Positions 1-5,558 of a DNA stretch of 6,909 nt are shown here, in pieces. A model generated the notes under the pieces. It had not been told where the DNA came from. It saw nothing but the letters and a program-made list of their open reading frames with translations, and ran no database searches. The stretch spans positions 1-6,909 of the forward strand of contig JAATFS010000056.1 of NCBI GenBank assembly GCA_015655035.1, in the 5' to 3' direction. Both the position numbers and the translations under genes were made by a program. How positions within the stretch are numbered: position 1 is the first letter of the stretch; each line of letters begins with the position of its first letter. Source of the DNA: Lysobacterales bacterium (GTDB lineage Bacteria; Pseudomonadota; Gammaproteobacteria; Xanthomonadales; Xanthomonadaceae).

Positions 1-821
1 ACGCATTCCCATGCCGCGTCGCTGTCGGCGATGTTGTTGTAGCTCAGTTCCTTGCCCTGCAACTGCTCGAACGTCGCCAACGAACCGGGCGCCGGATACA
101 GGTCGCGATAGAACGCCGCCTGTTGGTGCGGGTTCTCGCCGTAGCGCAGGTCCATGACCTTGATGAAGCTGCCGTTGGCCTGCGCCGAGAACGCGCTGCG
201 CACCGGGACTTCGGTCGAGCTGTCGGTCACGGCCGACAGGTAATTGCTGATCGCCGCGTCGTACTGGGCCACGCGGTTGAACGCGGCCACCGACAGCGCG
301 AAGCGCTTGGCCGCCGACAGCTGGCCGTCATTGGCGTCCAGTTCGGCCAGCAGCTCGGCGTACTGCGCCGGGTCGGTGGCCACCGCCACGCGCGCGAAGT
401 TCTTGGCCGCCGAGCGCAGCATCGCCGGACCGCCGATATCGATGTTTTCCACCGCATCGGCGAGCGTGCAGTCGGCCTTGGCGGTGACCGCTTCGAACGG
501 GTAGAGGTTGAGCACCAGCAGGTCGATCGGCGCGATGCCGTGCTCGACCATCACCGCATCGTCGGTACCGGCGCGGCCGAGCAGGCCGCCATGCACGAGT
601 GGGTGCAGGGTCTTGACGCGTCCGTCCATCATCTCCGGGAAACCGGTCAGCTCGGCCACGTCCTTGACGGCCAGGCCGGCGTCGCGGATGGCCTTGGCGG
701 TACCGCCGGTGGACAGCAATTCGACGCCGCGCGCGGCCAGCGCACGGGCCAGTTCGATCAGGCCGGTCTTATCGGAAACAGACAGCAGGGCCCGGCGCAC
801 GGGCAGGAAATCGAAGGACAT
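1..821 (-). CDS. purH: Bifunctional AICAR formyltransferase / IMP cyclohydrolase PurH (3' part missing)
   Basis: PurH catalyses the last two steps of de novo purine synthesis in the cytoplasm: formylation of AICAR using 10-formyl-tetrahydrofolate, then ring closure to IMP. I translated the minus strand from the ATG at 821 and obtained 273 complete codons before the window edge; the family is usually about 520-530 residues, so roughly half is present. The N-terminal cyclohydrolase (MGS-like) domain is whole: LLSVSDKTG at 12-20, LLSTGGTAKAI at 35-45, DGRVKTLHPLVHGG at 66-79 and NIDIGGPAMLRSAAKN at 126-141. The start of the transformylase domain follows, with DLRYGENPHQ at 224-233 and KELSYNNIADSDAAW at 257-271. 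No Shine-Dalgarno sequence is visible before the ATG; another ATG 11 bases upstream is out of frame. Fis lies 124 bases upstream on the same strand. Identity is very secure. The 3' end is cut by the window, not broken. Confidence 0.98.
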   Translation of the reverse strand, partial: MSFDFLPVRRALLSVSDKTGLIELARALAARGVELLSTGGTAKAIRDAGLAVKDVAELTGFPEMMDGRVKTLHPLVHGGLLGRAGTDDAVMVEHGIAPIDLLVLNLYPFEAVTAKADCTLADAVENIDIGGPAMLRSAAKNFARVAVATDPAQYAELLAELDANDGQLSAAKRFALSVAAFNRVAQYDAAISNYLSAVTDSSTEVPVRSAFSAQANGSFIKVMDLRYGENPHQQAAFYRDLYPAPGSLATFEQLQGKELSYNNIADSDAAWEC

Positions 822-851
822 GGAGGCATACGCGAAGCGGAGCGGGCCGAT

Positions 852-857
852 ATTGTA
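852..857 (-). promoter_or_regulatory. Possible purH -10 element (TACAAT)
   Basis: On the minus strand TACAAT reads from 857 to 852 and matches the sigma-70 -10 consensus at five of six positions. Initiation about 7 bases downstream would leave a leader of roughly 24 nt before the purH ATG. No good -35 hexamer is visible at 16-18 bases spacing, so this is a weak candidate. It would let purH be transcribed independently of fis. Confidence 0.3.
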
Positions 858-945
858 GCCGCCACCGCCGCTGGCGTCGGCGCAGGACCGACGTTGGCGG
901 GCTTCGCCACGGCCGGTAGTGGCGTGCAGCGCGCGCCGGCCGGCC

Positions 946-1218
946 TCAGCTCAGGCCGTATTCCTTCAACTTCTTGCGCAGCGTGGCGCGATGGATGCCG
1001 AGCATTGCGGCGGCGCGGCTCTGATTGCCTTCGCAGTGGTTGAGCACTTCCACGAACAGCGGGATCTCCATCTCGCGCAGCACGATTTCGTAGACATCGT
1101 CCGCATCGCTGCCATCCAGATCGCGCAGGTAACGGCGTACGGACTGGGCCACGTGTTCGCGCAACGGCGACTTCGGCGCGCCACGACTGGTGTCAGGACG
1201 GGTAGGAGCTGCGTTCAA
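946..1218 (-). CDS. fis: Fis-family DNA-binding protein
   Basis: Fis is a small dimeric nucleoid protein that bends DNA and regulates many promoters. The predicted protein is 90 residues (E. coli Fis is 98). Its C-terminal helix-turn-helix is strongly conserved: residues 63-89 include GNQSRAAAMLGIHRATLRKK and end in LKEYGL. The preceding helical dimerisation region contains REHVAQSVRRYLRDL at 20-34. The start is TTG: the same frame upstream has no ATG or GTG before a TAG stop, and GGAA lies 7-8 bases before the TTG. The next possible start, GTG at residue 23, would remove part of the N-terminal region. The gene sits between a DUF3426 gene (109-base gap) and purH (124-base gap), not behind dusB as in enterobacteria. 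A short inverted repeat (941-946 with 953-958) overlaps the stop codon, but no T-run follows. Family assignment is secure; the start is less so. Confidence 0.95.
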   Translation of the reverse strand: MNAAPTRPDTSRGAPKSPLREHVAQSVRRYLRDLDGSDADDVYEIVLREMEIPLFVEVLNHCEGNQSRAAAMLGIHRATLRKKLKEYGLS

Positions 1219-1327
1219 GGAAGTTTCCGGATCACGATGCCGGGCGGGTGGTCCCGGCGAGGGGAACTGAGTCTAGCGCGAGCCCGGGGACCCCGCCACG
1301 CCCCCTACGCGGAGTCGGCTGCCGATC

Positions 1328-2071
1328 TCAGCGGAATTCGAAAGCGAATGCCGCCGTGTCGGCGCTGGGCTCGCGCACGTGGAAGTCGATCCGGGCACTC
1401 TGGCCGGGCGCCAGGCGGTCATGCGCTGCCGGTGCGTGGCCCAGGTAGTCGCGTGGGGCGAACGCGCGGCGGCCGATGAGGCGTCCGTCGGCATCGGACA
1501 GCGACAATTGCAGCCACGGCCAGGCTTGTTCCCAGCGCGCATCGTTGCGGAAGCTGGCCTGGACGCGCAGCACGCCCGGGGCTGCGGCAATCGGCCGCAC
1601 GTCGCGTTCGAGCATGGTGAACGCCGCCGGCTCGCGCCATGCCGGCAACGCGCAACGCAGCGCCGCGCACAGCGTGCTCAGGGCCGGGCGCCAGCGCGCA
1701 TCGGCGGCCAGGCGCGCACGATCGGCCAGCACCAACTGCGTGCTCAGCGCTGCGCACAGCAATAGCAGCAGTGTCCATTGCCAGGCCGTGGCGCGGGTTC
1801 GCGAGAAGTGTCGGGGACGGCGCGCGAAGGTCGGTACCGAGGCCTCCGCGTTCGGGCGCGTGGCTGGGCTGTGCGGGGGTGTGGCAGCGGCCACGGGCGC
1901 GCGAGGAGGTGCCTGGGCGGCCGCTGCCGGAGCCGGCGTTTCCGGCCCGGTGGCGGCCGCCGTGTCCATCGCCGCCGTCGCCTCGGACGGCGCCGATGCG
2001 GCGGGCTGGACCGACTCGCTGCGTAGGAACGTGGCCAGCGGACGGCGCGGCGGCGGAGTGGACTCGGTCAT
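1328..2071 (-). CDS. DUF3426 membrane protein lacking the zinc ribbon
   Basis: A 247-residue protein of unknown function. Residues 20-80 are a low-complexity Ala/Pro linker. A single membrane helix spans about 97-116 (WQWTLLLLLCAALSTQLVLA), and the rest is a DUF3426-type domain. Features of that domain that can be seen are LCAALRC (C135, C140), a central VLRVQASFRNDARW at 167-180, LSLSDADGRLIGRRAFAPRDYL at 189-210, and the closing FAFEFR. The topology would put the C-terminal domain in the periplasm. Many DUF3426 proteins begin with a CxxC...CxxC zinc ribbon. Here there is none, and an in-frame TAG lies eight codons before the ATG, so the ribbon is not hidden by a late start call. The gene precedes fis on the same strand with a 109-base gap. 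No clear Shine-Dalgarno is seen. The family call is fairly secure; the function is unknown. Confidence 0.85.
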   Translation of the reverse strand: MTESTPPPRRPLATFLRSESVQPAASAPSEATAAMDTAAATGPETPAPAAAAQAPPRAPVAAATPPHSPATRPNAEASVPTFARRPRHFSRTRATAWQWTLLLLLCAALSTQLVLADRARLAADARWRPALSTLCAALRCALPAWREPAAFTMLERDVRPIAAAPGVLRVQASFRNDARWEQAWPWLQLSLSDADGRLIGRRAFAPRDYLGHAPAAHDRLAPGQSARIDFHVREPSADTAAFAFEFR

Positions 2072-2190
2072 CGTGCAAGTCGAAACGAGGAGCGGCTATT
2101 CAACCATGATGACGCGGACAGATCGCGTTCCGCAGCGGGCACGGGCTGGCCGCGATGGCCTTCGGCGGCGTTTGCGCCCATATTCGCGGC

Positions 2191-2226
2191 TTGGTTAGTA
2201 TGGCTTTCTGATAGTGATACTATCCG
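2191..2226 (+). promoter_or_regulatory. Candidate promoter with operator-like palindrome over the -10
   Basis: GATAGT-GAT-ACTATC (2210-2224) is an inverted repeat with 6-base arms. It contains the hexamer GATACT (2216-2221), which could serve as a plus-strand -10 box. TTGGTT at 2191-2196 is a poor -35 candidate with a long 19-base spacing. The run GATACTATCCG (2216-2226) is repeated exactly at 2862-2872, next to the XRE gene's own promoter, which suggests the same protein binds both places. The operator reading is stronger than the promoter reading, since the -35 is weak. Confidence 0.4.
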
Positions 2227-2227
2227 A

Positions 2228-2343
2228 CATTGCTTCTTGCGAAGCCGGGCCAATGCCCATCGGGAACGGCCAACATAAGATTCATCCCGCCACGGTACGC
2301 CGCGGCATTCTCCTTGCCCGGTGCCATGCCGGGTTTTTTTTTT
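2228..2343 (+). ncRNA. Candidate small RNA, about 115 nt
   Basis: The 324 bases between the XRE gene and the DUF3426 gene (2072-2395) contain no convincing ORF on either strand, but the plus strand has the layout of a small-RNA gene. There is a possible -10 at 2216-2221 and an intrinsic terminator at 2317-2343, so the transcript would run from about 2228. It begins with a hairpin, GCTTC-TTGC-GAAGC (2232-2245). Further short stems follow, such as CCC-ATC-GGG (2257-2265) and CGG-TACG-CCG (2293-2302). Pyrimidine-rich stretches lie between them: ATCCCGCCA (2284-2292) and TCTCCTT (2309-2315). The latter is a perfect complement of a Shine-Dalgarno sequence, AAGGAGA. I recognise no known RNA family. 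The start is inferred only from the -10 candidate. It could instead be the leader or attenuator of an unrecognised transcript. Confidence 0.4.
2317..2343 (+). terminator. Intrinsic terminator, plus strand
   Basis: CCCGG (2317-2321) pairs with CCGGG (2329-2333) around a 7-base loop whose flanking bases can add G-U pairs. A run of ten T (2334-2343) follows directly. It acts only on the plus strand: the minus strand has CAAGG after the same stem. No plus-strand protein gene lies upstream, which is the main reason to suspect a non-coding transcript here. Confidence 0.8.
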
Positions 2344-2395
2344 GGAAAAACCGGGTGTGGTGATCGAAGCGGGGCGATTGGCCCTGCGCAACGCG

Positions 2396-2770
2396 TCAGC
2401 GGCGGCGGCCCTTGCCCGGGTCCACCAGCAGGTCCAGCAGACCATTGCGTTGGCGCGGGCTGAGCGTTTCGAATTGGGCCAGCAATAGGCGCTGTTGTTC
2501 GTTGAGGTCGCGATAGCTCGCCGGTTCGTCGGCAATGGCAAGCGACGGTGCGCCGAACAAGCGTTCGCCACGCCCGGTGGCCAGGTACTCGAAATGCAGT
2601 CCGCTGCGTTTGGCCAGCCCGATCAGATTCTCCACCGACGGCGTGGTGCCTTCGGCCATTTCCCATTGCGCGACCGCACCGCGCGAGACCCCGAGCTCGC
2701 CGGCCAATGCTTCCTGCGTCAGCTGGGTGAGAGTGCGCGCCTCTCGAACGCGTTCGTACAACTTGCTCAC
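2396..2770 (-). CDS. XRE/Cro-family HTH transcriptional regulator
   Basis: A 124-residue protein with an N-terminal helix-turn-helix of the XRE/Cro/cI type. Residues 4-68 contain LTQEALAGELGVSRGAVAQWE (17-37), then a Pro-Ser capped helix, PSVENLIGLAKRSGL (44-58), typical of phage-repressor-like domains. The C-terminal half (85-115) is predicted helical, with YRDLNEQQRLLLAQF and LSPRQRNGLLDLL. There is no LexA-type Ser-Lys peptidase, so no self-cleavage is expected. I chose the GTG at 2770, which begins MSKLYERVREAR. The frame stays open to a TTG at 2845, but that start would lie inside the promoter palindrome. The Shine-Dalgarno is weak (GAGTGG). It is divergent from the membrane-protein gene at 2939, and 75 bp of leader and palindrome separate it from that promoter. 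Autoregulation is likely from the layout. Its ligand and targets are unknown. Confidence 0.88.
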   Translation of the reverse strand: MSKLYERVREARTLTQLTQEALAGELGVSRGAVAQWEMAEGTTPSVENLIGLAKRSGLHFEYLATGRGERLFGAPSLAIADEPASYRDLNEQQRLLLAQFETLSPRQRNGLLDLLVDPGKGRRR

Positions 2771-2831
2771 GGACCACTCGGTGCCACGGATGGGGCCGGA
2801 GATATAGCGCCTGCATACGCAACCAGGTGCA

Positions 2832-2867
2832 AGTATCGATAACAACTCGAATAATGTTATCGATACT
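2832..2867. promoter_or_regulatory. Overlapping divergent promoters within a 13-base-arm inverted repeat (putative operator)
   Basis: AGTATCGATAACA (2832-2844) and TGTTATCGATACT (2855-2867) are perfect reverse complements around a 10-base centre, ACTCGAATAA. Because of the symmetry, each strand contains ATAACA, 17 bases, then GATACT. On the plus strand this is -35 at 2839-2844 and -10 at 2862-2867; on the minus strand it is -35 at 2860-2855 and -10 at 2837-2832. Each hexamer matches the sigma-70 consensus at four of six positions, with ideal spacing. Initiation would fall near 2874 (plus) and 2825 (minus), giving leaders of about 65 and 55 nt for the membrane-protein gene and the XRE gene. 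A dimeric XRE regulator bound here would block both. Confidence 0.65.
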
Positions 2868-2872
2868 ATCCG
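2862..2872 (+). repeat. Direct repeat GATACTATCCG, copy 2
   Basis: This exact 11-mer also occurs at 2216-2226. Both copies overlap a palindrome and a putative -10 hexamer, and they flank the XRE gene about 650 bases apart. This is best explained as a shared binding site, not as a mobile-element end: no transposase is present. Confidence 0.6.
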
Positions 2873-2938
2873 TTATGGGGTGACGGGAAGGTCGACGGCT
2901 CGTTGCTCGTGTAGGTAGGTCATCCACAAGGAATCGAA

Positions 2939-3466
2939 ATGCGCCAATCGCGCCCATATCCGCCGCCCGCAGGCACCCAGGACGGTCCGGCGCCCTCGCC
3001 AGCAGCAATGCCGGGCATGCGTTTCAGCGGCATCCATCGCTATCGGATATGGCATCGGCAGCAGCGTCTGCTCGCCGTCAGGCGCGGCTGGTACTGGCCT
3101 GCCGTGCTGGCACCACGGATCTGGCTGCTGGGCGTGCGGCAGTTGAGGACGGCGGCTGCGCTGGTGCTGGGCTCGATCCTGTGCGCCGGGTTGTTGCTGT
3201 TGCTGGGAACATGGCTGCCGAGTTGGGCGCTGTGGCTGGCCGCGAGCGCGTGTGAGCTGGGTGTGCGCTGCGTTTGCGGATGGCGCGGCTGGCGCTGGCG
3301 CGAGCGGCAGTTGCGACGCGACGGCTGGACGCAACTCGACGAGCTGCACGCCATCAGCGCGAATGATGCGCTGAGCTCGGCCTGGATCCGCCGAGGCCGT
3401 GGCTGTGCCGTGGGTGCCGGAACGCCGTATTCCCGGCCTGGCGAGGATTCCGGCCGACGGGCTTGA
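2939..3466 (+). CDS. Small integral membrane protein, DUF2628-like
   Basis: A 175-residue protein. A Pro-rich N-terminal stretch is followed by RRGWYWPAVLAPRIWLLGVRQL (48-69). Next come two hydrophobic segments, about 72-90 (AAALVLGSILCAGLLLLLG) and 92-108 (WLPSWALWLAASACELG). A basic, Trp-rich segment follows (GWRGWRWRERQLRRDGWTQL, 114-133), then an Ala/Ser-rich tail. This order (aromatic pre-membrane segment, helical pair, then W-R-x-x-L-x-R-x-G-[WY]) resembles DUF2628 proteins, which have no established function. The start is well supported: AAGGAA at 2928-2933 lies 5 bases before the ATG. Transcription probably comes from the shared promoter at 2832-2867, so the neighbouring XRE protein is the likely regulator. 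Long minus-strand frames in the same DNA lack family features and a good start, so I read the plus strand as the coding one. The DUF2628 link is a pattern match by eye. Confidence 0.7.
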   Translation: MRQSRPYPPPAGTQDGPAPSPAAMPGMRFSGIHRYRIWHRQQRLLAVRRGWYWPAVLAPRIWLLGVRQLRTAAALVLGSILCAGLLLLLGTWLPSWALWLAASACELGVRCVCGWRGWRWRERQLRRDGWTQLDELHAISANDALSSAWIRRGRGCAVGAGTPYSRPGEDSGRRA

Positions 3467-3514
3467 GTACGCCCCGGCGGGGTAGCCATCGGCGGGGGGC
3501 CTGTGCGCTGCGAG

Positions 3515-3537
3515 GACGGCGCCTGAACGGTGCCGTC
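3515..3537. terminator. Possible terminator hairpin between convergent genes
   Basis: GACGGCGCC (3516 region, arms 3515-3523 and 3529-3537) forms a stem of about 9 pairs around a 5-base loop, TGAAC, with one G-U pair when read as plus-strand RNA. It lies between the membrane-protein stop (3466) and the prmA stop (3557). No T-run follows on either strand, so it may only stabilise 3' ends or assist termination. Confidence 0.35.
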
Positions 3538-3556
3538 GAGGTGCCGACTGCGCCGC

Positions 3557-4477
3557 TCAGGCGCGGCGCACGCCCTCGATCCGCATCCAGTCCTCGTCGC
3601 GCTCGCAGCGCAGCGAATCGAACCAGGGCGCATAGCGCGCCAGCAGTTCGTCCTCTTGCCCGTGCAGGATACCCGACAGCGCGATCCGGCCGCCCGGGGC
3701 CACGCGCGCGGCCAGCACCTCGGCGAGTGCGTCCAGTGCGGAGGCCAGGATGTTGGCCACCACCACCGGGTAGGCCTGCACCGGTTCGTCCTGCGGCAGG
3801 TAGACCGCCAACCGCGTACCGACTTCATTGCGCTCGGCGTTGTCGTGCGTGGCGATCAGCGCTTGCGGGTCGTTGTCCACGCCGAGCGCGCGCGCGGCGC
3901 CCAGCTTCAGCGCGGCCAGCGCCAGGATGCCCGAGCCGCAGCCGAAATCCAGAACGGTCTGCCCGCCCAACAGGCCTTGGGTGGCCAGGCCGTCTAGCCA
4001 GCGCAGGCACAAGGCGGTGGTCGGGTGGGTGCCCGAGCCGAACGCCAGGCCCGGGTCCAGCCGCACCACGGCCGCATCGGCGCCGCGTGCGTCTTCGGGC
4101 AGGTCGTGGTTCCACGGCACGATGAAGGTGCGGGCGCCGAAGCGCATCGGCTGGAACTGGTCCAGCCACGCACGCTCCCAATCGCTGTCCTCGACCTGGC
4201 GGAACTGCACCTGGGTCCAGTCCAGGCCCGGATCGAAGGCCTCCAGCGCCGCCAGCAGCGCCAGGGCATTGCTGTCGTCGGGAAACAGCGCGGTCAACAC
4301 CAGGGTGTTCCACAACGGGGTCTCGCCCACGCCCGGCTCCAGGATCGCACGCTCGTTGCTGGTGTCGGCCTCGGCATCGAGCAGCGTGATCGCCAGCGCG
4401 CCGACATCCTCCAGGGCGTTCTCGAAGCGTGGCTGGGTGGATTCGGTGCAGTGCAGGGTCAGTTCGAGGAACGGCAT
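3557..4477 (-). CDS. prmA: Ribosomal protein L11 methyltransferase PrmA
   Basis: PrmA uses S-adenosylmethionine to methylate ribosomal protein L11 in the cytoplasm. The protein is 306 residues, close to the E. coli enzyme (293). The N-terminal substrate-recognition domain starts MPFLELTLHC and contains WERAWLDQFQPMRFG at 100-114. A conserved linker, LDPGLAFGSGTHPTT, spans 140-154. The Rossmann methyltransferase core has motif I, VLDFGCGSGILALAAL, at 175-190; an acidic strand end, LGVDNDPQAL, at 198-207; and the family NIL signature, VVVANILASAL, at 238-248. I chose the ATG at 4477 because the family begins directly with this strand; the frame is open further upstream but carries nothing recognisable. 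Its Shine-Dalgarno is weak. In this window it has been separated from accC by two plus-strand genes and from the DUF3426 gene by the XRE module, so it is probably transcribed alone. Confidence 0.97.
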   Translation of the reverse strand: MPFLELTLHCTESTQPRFENALEDVGALAITLLDAEADTSNERAILEPGVGETPLWNTLVLTALFPDDSNALALLAALEAFDPGLDWTQVQFRQVEDSDWERAWLDQFQPMRFGARTFIVPWNHDLPEDARGADAAVVRLDPGLAFGSGTHPTTALCLRWLDGLATQGLLGGQTVLDFGCGSGILALAALKLGAARALGVDNDPQALIATHDNAERNEVGTRLAVYLPQDEPVQAYPVVVANILASALDALAEVLAARVAPGGRIALSGILHGQEDELLARYAPWFDSLRCERDEDWMRIEGVRRA

Positions 4478-4547
4478 GGTGGGGACCGGCAAATAAAGTG
4501 CGCATCGTAGACGACCGCACCGTCCGGCGCTCGTCCGGCAACGTGGC

Positions 4548-4559
4548 ATCGCATGCGAT
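4548..4559. promoter_or_regulatory. 12-bp perfect palindrome in a divergent intergenic region
   Basis: ATCGCATGCGAT is its own reverse complement. It lies in the 151-base gap between the divergent starts of prmA (4477) and the exported-protein gene (4629). Position and symmetry fit an operator, but I see no clear -35/-10 pair beside it and no known consensus. Chance occurrence in GC-rich DNA is possible. Confidence 0.25.
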
Positions 4560-4628
4560 AGACTGCACGCCGCTGACACAGTCGGACCAGGCTGGTGTCG
4601 CAAAACCCGCCGTTTCCACGGTCTGCTC

Positions 4629-5558
4629 ATGCCGTTCGCGCGTACCCGTCCGCTGTGGTTGTTGCTTGCGCCCGTCGCGCTGCTGGCGGGTGTGTGGTGG
4701 CGGCATGCCCAGCCTCCGGCGCCGGCCGGCGCGGCGGCCACGGCGAGCGTGCGCTCGGCGCCGCCGGTCCAAGCGCAGATGCAGCCGCGCGAGCGCCCGT
4801 CAACGGCGGTCGGTCCCGGGCTGGCCCTTGGCCCGCGCGATGGCTTCGAAGCGCAGGCCGATCTTTATCGCTATGCGCGGCAACTGGCGGACGACGCGCG
4901 AGCCGGGAATGCTGAAGCGACCTGGATGCTCAGCCGGGTATACGACTATTGCGCCGGCTATGCGCTCGATCCGGCCGGCTATGCCGCCGATAGCGAATGG
5001 ATCGCCGGGCAGGTGTCGGCCGGGACGAACACCTTGCTGGCCGCGCGCGAGCGGGTGGGCCGGCGCTGTGCCGGCTTTGCGCCCAGCGACGGCCTCGGCG
5101 CGCAGGCGGTGCAGCAGCAGCGCCTGCGCGCGGCGCAGGCGGGCAACCTGGCGGCCGAAGCGGCGCTGTTGGCGCAGGGGCAGCCACTGGACCGCTCACC
5201 GGCCTACCGGCGCGGCGTGGTGTACCGGGTGATCGCCTCGCGCGATCCCGAGGCCTACCTGGCGTTGTCGCCGGCGATGGGGGCCAGCGCCAGCGGCGAT
5301 GATGCCTATGACGGTTATGTCGCCGGTAATCAGTTCGCGCAATTGGCTTGGCAACTGGCGGCATGCAAACTGGGATTGGACTGTGGGGCGCGCAGCGCGT
5401 TGATGACCAGCTATTGCGCCAATGGCGGTATCTGTTCGCAGGACGATTCGCAGGATTTCGCTTCGTTCGTATTCGATGCCGCGGTACCGCGGCAGGGAGC
5501 ACAAAAGATGGATGAGATGGTCGATACGCTGGTCAATGGCACTGGAGCGCCGTCATGA
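4629..5558 (+). CDS. Exported or membrane-anchored six-cysteine protein, unknown function
   Basis: A 309-residue protein I cannot name. The N-terminus, MPFARTRPLWLLLAPVALLA (1-20), is a short basic region plus a hydrophobic helix, so it is a signal peptide or an anchor. A Pro/Ala-rich linker to about 65 follows. The body is helical, with two segments resembling Sel1/TPR-type helices: RAGNAEATWMLSRVYDYC (91-108) and AAQAGNLAAEAALLAQG (168-184). Six cysteines remain outside the signal region: C108, C147, C246, C252, C263 and C269. The last four form a compact C-x5-C-x10-C-x5-C cluster (CKLGLDC...CANGGIC), consistent with disulfides in the periplasm. Similar cysteine-rich tails occur in uncharacterised Xanthomonadaceae proteins, as far as I recall. 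The Shine-Dalgarno is not obvious. Its stop overlaps the start of the next gene by 4 bases (ATGA), so the two are probably translated together. Confidence 0.8.
   Translation: MPFARTRPLWLLLAPVALLAGVWWRHAQPPAPAGAAATASVRSAPPVQAQMQPRERPSTAVGPGLALGPRDGFEAQADLYRYARQLADDARAGNAEATWMLSRVYDYCAGYALDPAGYAADSEWIAGQVSAGTNTLLAARERVGRRCAGFAPSDGLGAQAVQQQRLRAAQAGNLAAEAALLAQGQPLDRSPAYRRGVVYRVIASRDPEAYLALSPAMGASASGDDAYDGYVAGNQFAQLAWQLAACKLGLDCGARSALMTSYCANGGICSQDDSQDFASFVFDAAVPRQGAQKMDEMVDTLVNGTGAPS
5478..5493. repeat. Perfect palindrome inside a coding region
   Basis: GCCGCGGTACCGCGGC is self-complementary, and one further pair (T5477, A5494) extends it to 18 bases. It encodes part of the residues AAVPRQ near the C-terminus of the exported protein, and could form an mRNA hairpin about 60 bases before the downstream gene's start. 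It may have no function. Confidence 0.4.

Noticed and set aside
123..1043. 306-codon plus-strand frame over purH and fis.
   Set aside because: It is antisense to two clearly recognised genes, with Arg/Gly/His-rich composition typical of GC-rich shadow frames.
2197..2225. Minus-strand promoter for the DUF3426 gene (CATACT at 2202-2197).
   Set aside because: No acceptable -35 at 16-18 bases; too weak to report as a feature.
2230..2463. 77-codon plus-strand frame starting within the candidate RNA.
   Set aside because: It has no Shine-Dalgarno, runs through the intrinsic terminator, and extends antisense into the XRE gene.
2771..2845. Longer XRE protein starting with TTG at 2845 (25 extra residues).
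   Set aside because: That start falls inside the promoter palindrome, the extra residues resemble no XRE N-terminus, and initiation is predicted near 2825, downstream of it.
2220..3008. 262-codon minus-strand frame across the XRE gene and the intergenic region.
   Set aside because: It overlaps the better supported XRE gene in another frame, crosses both regulatory palindromes, and shows no recognisable family.
2396..3466. Toxin-antitoxin pair made of the XRE protein and its neighbour.
   Set aside because: The two genes are divergent, not in one operon, and the partner is a membrane protein of DUF2628 type, not a known toxin fold. The idea is not excluded but has no direct support.
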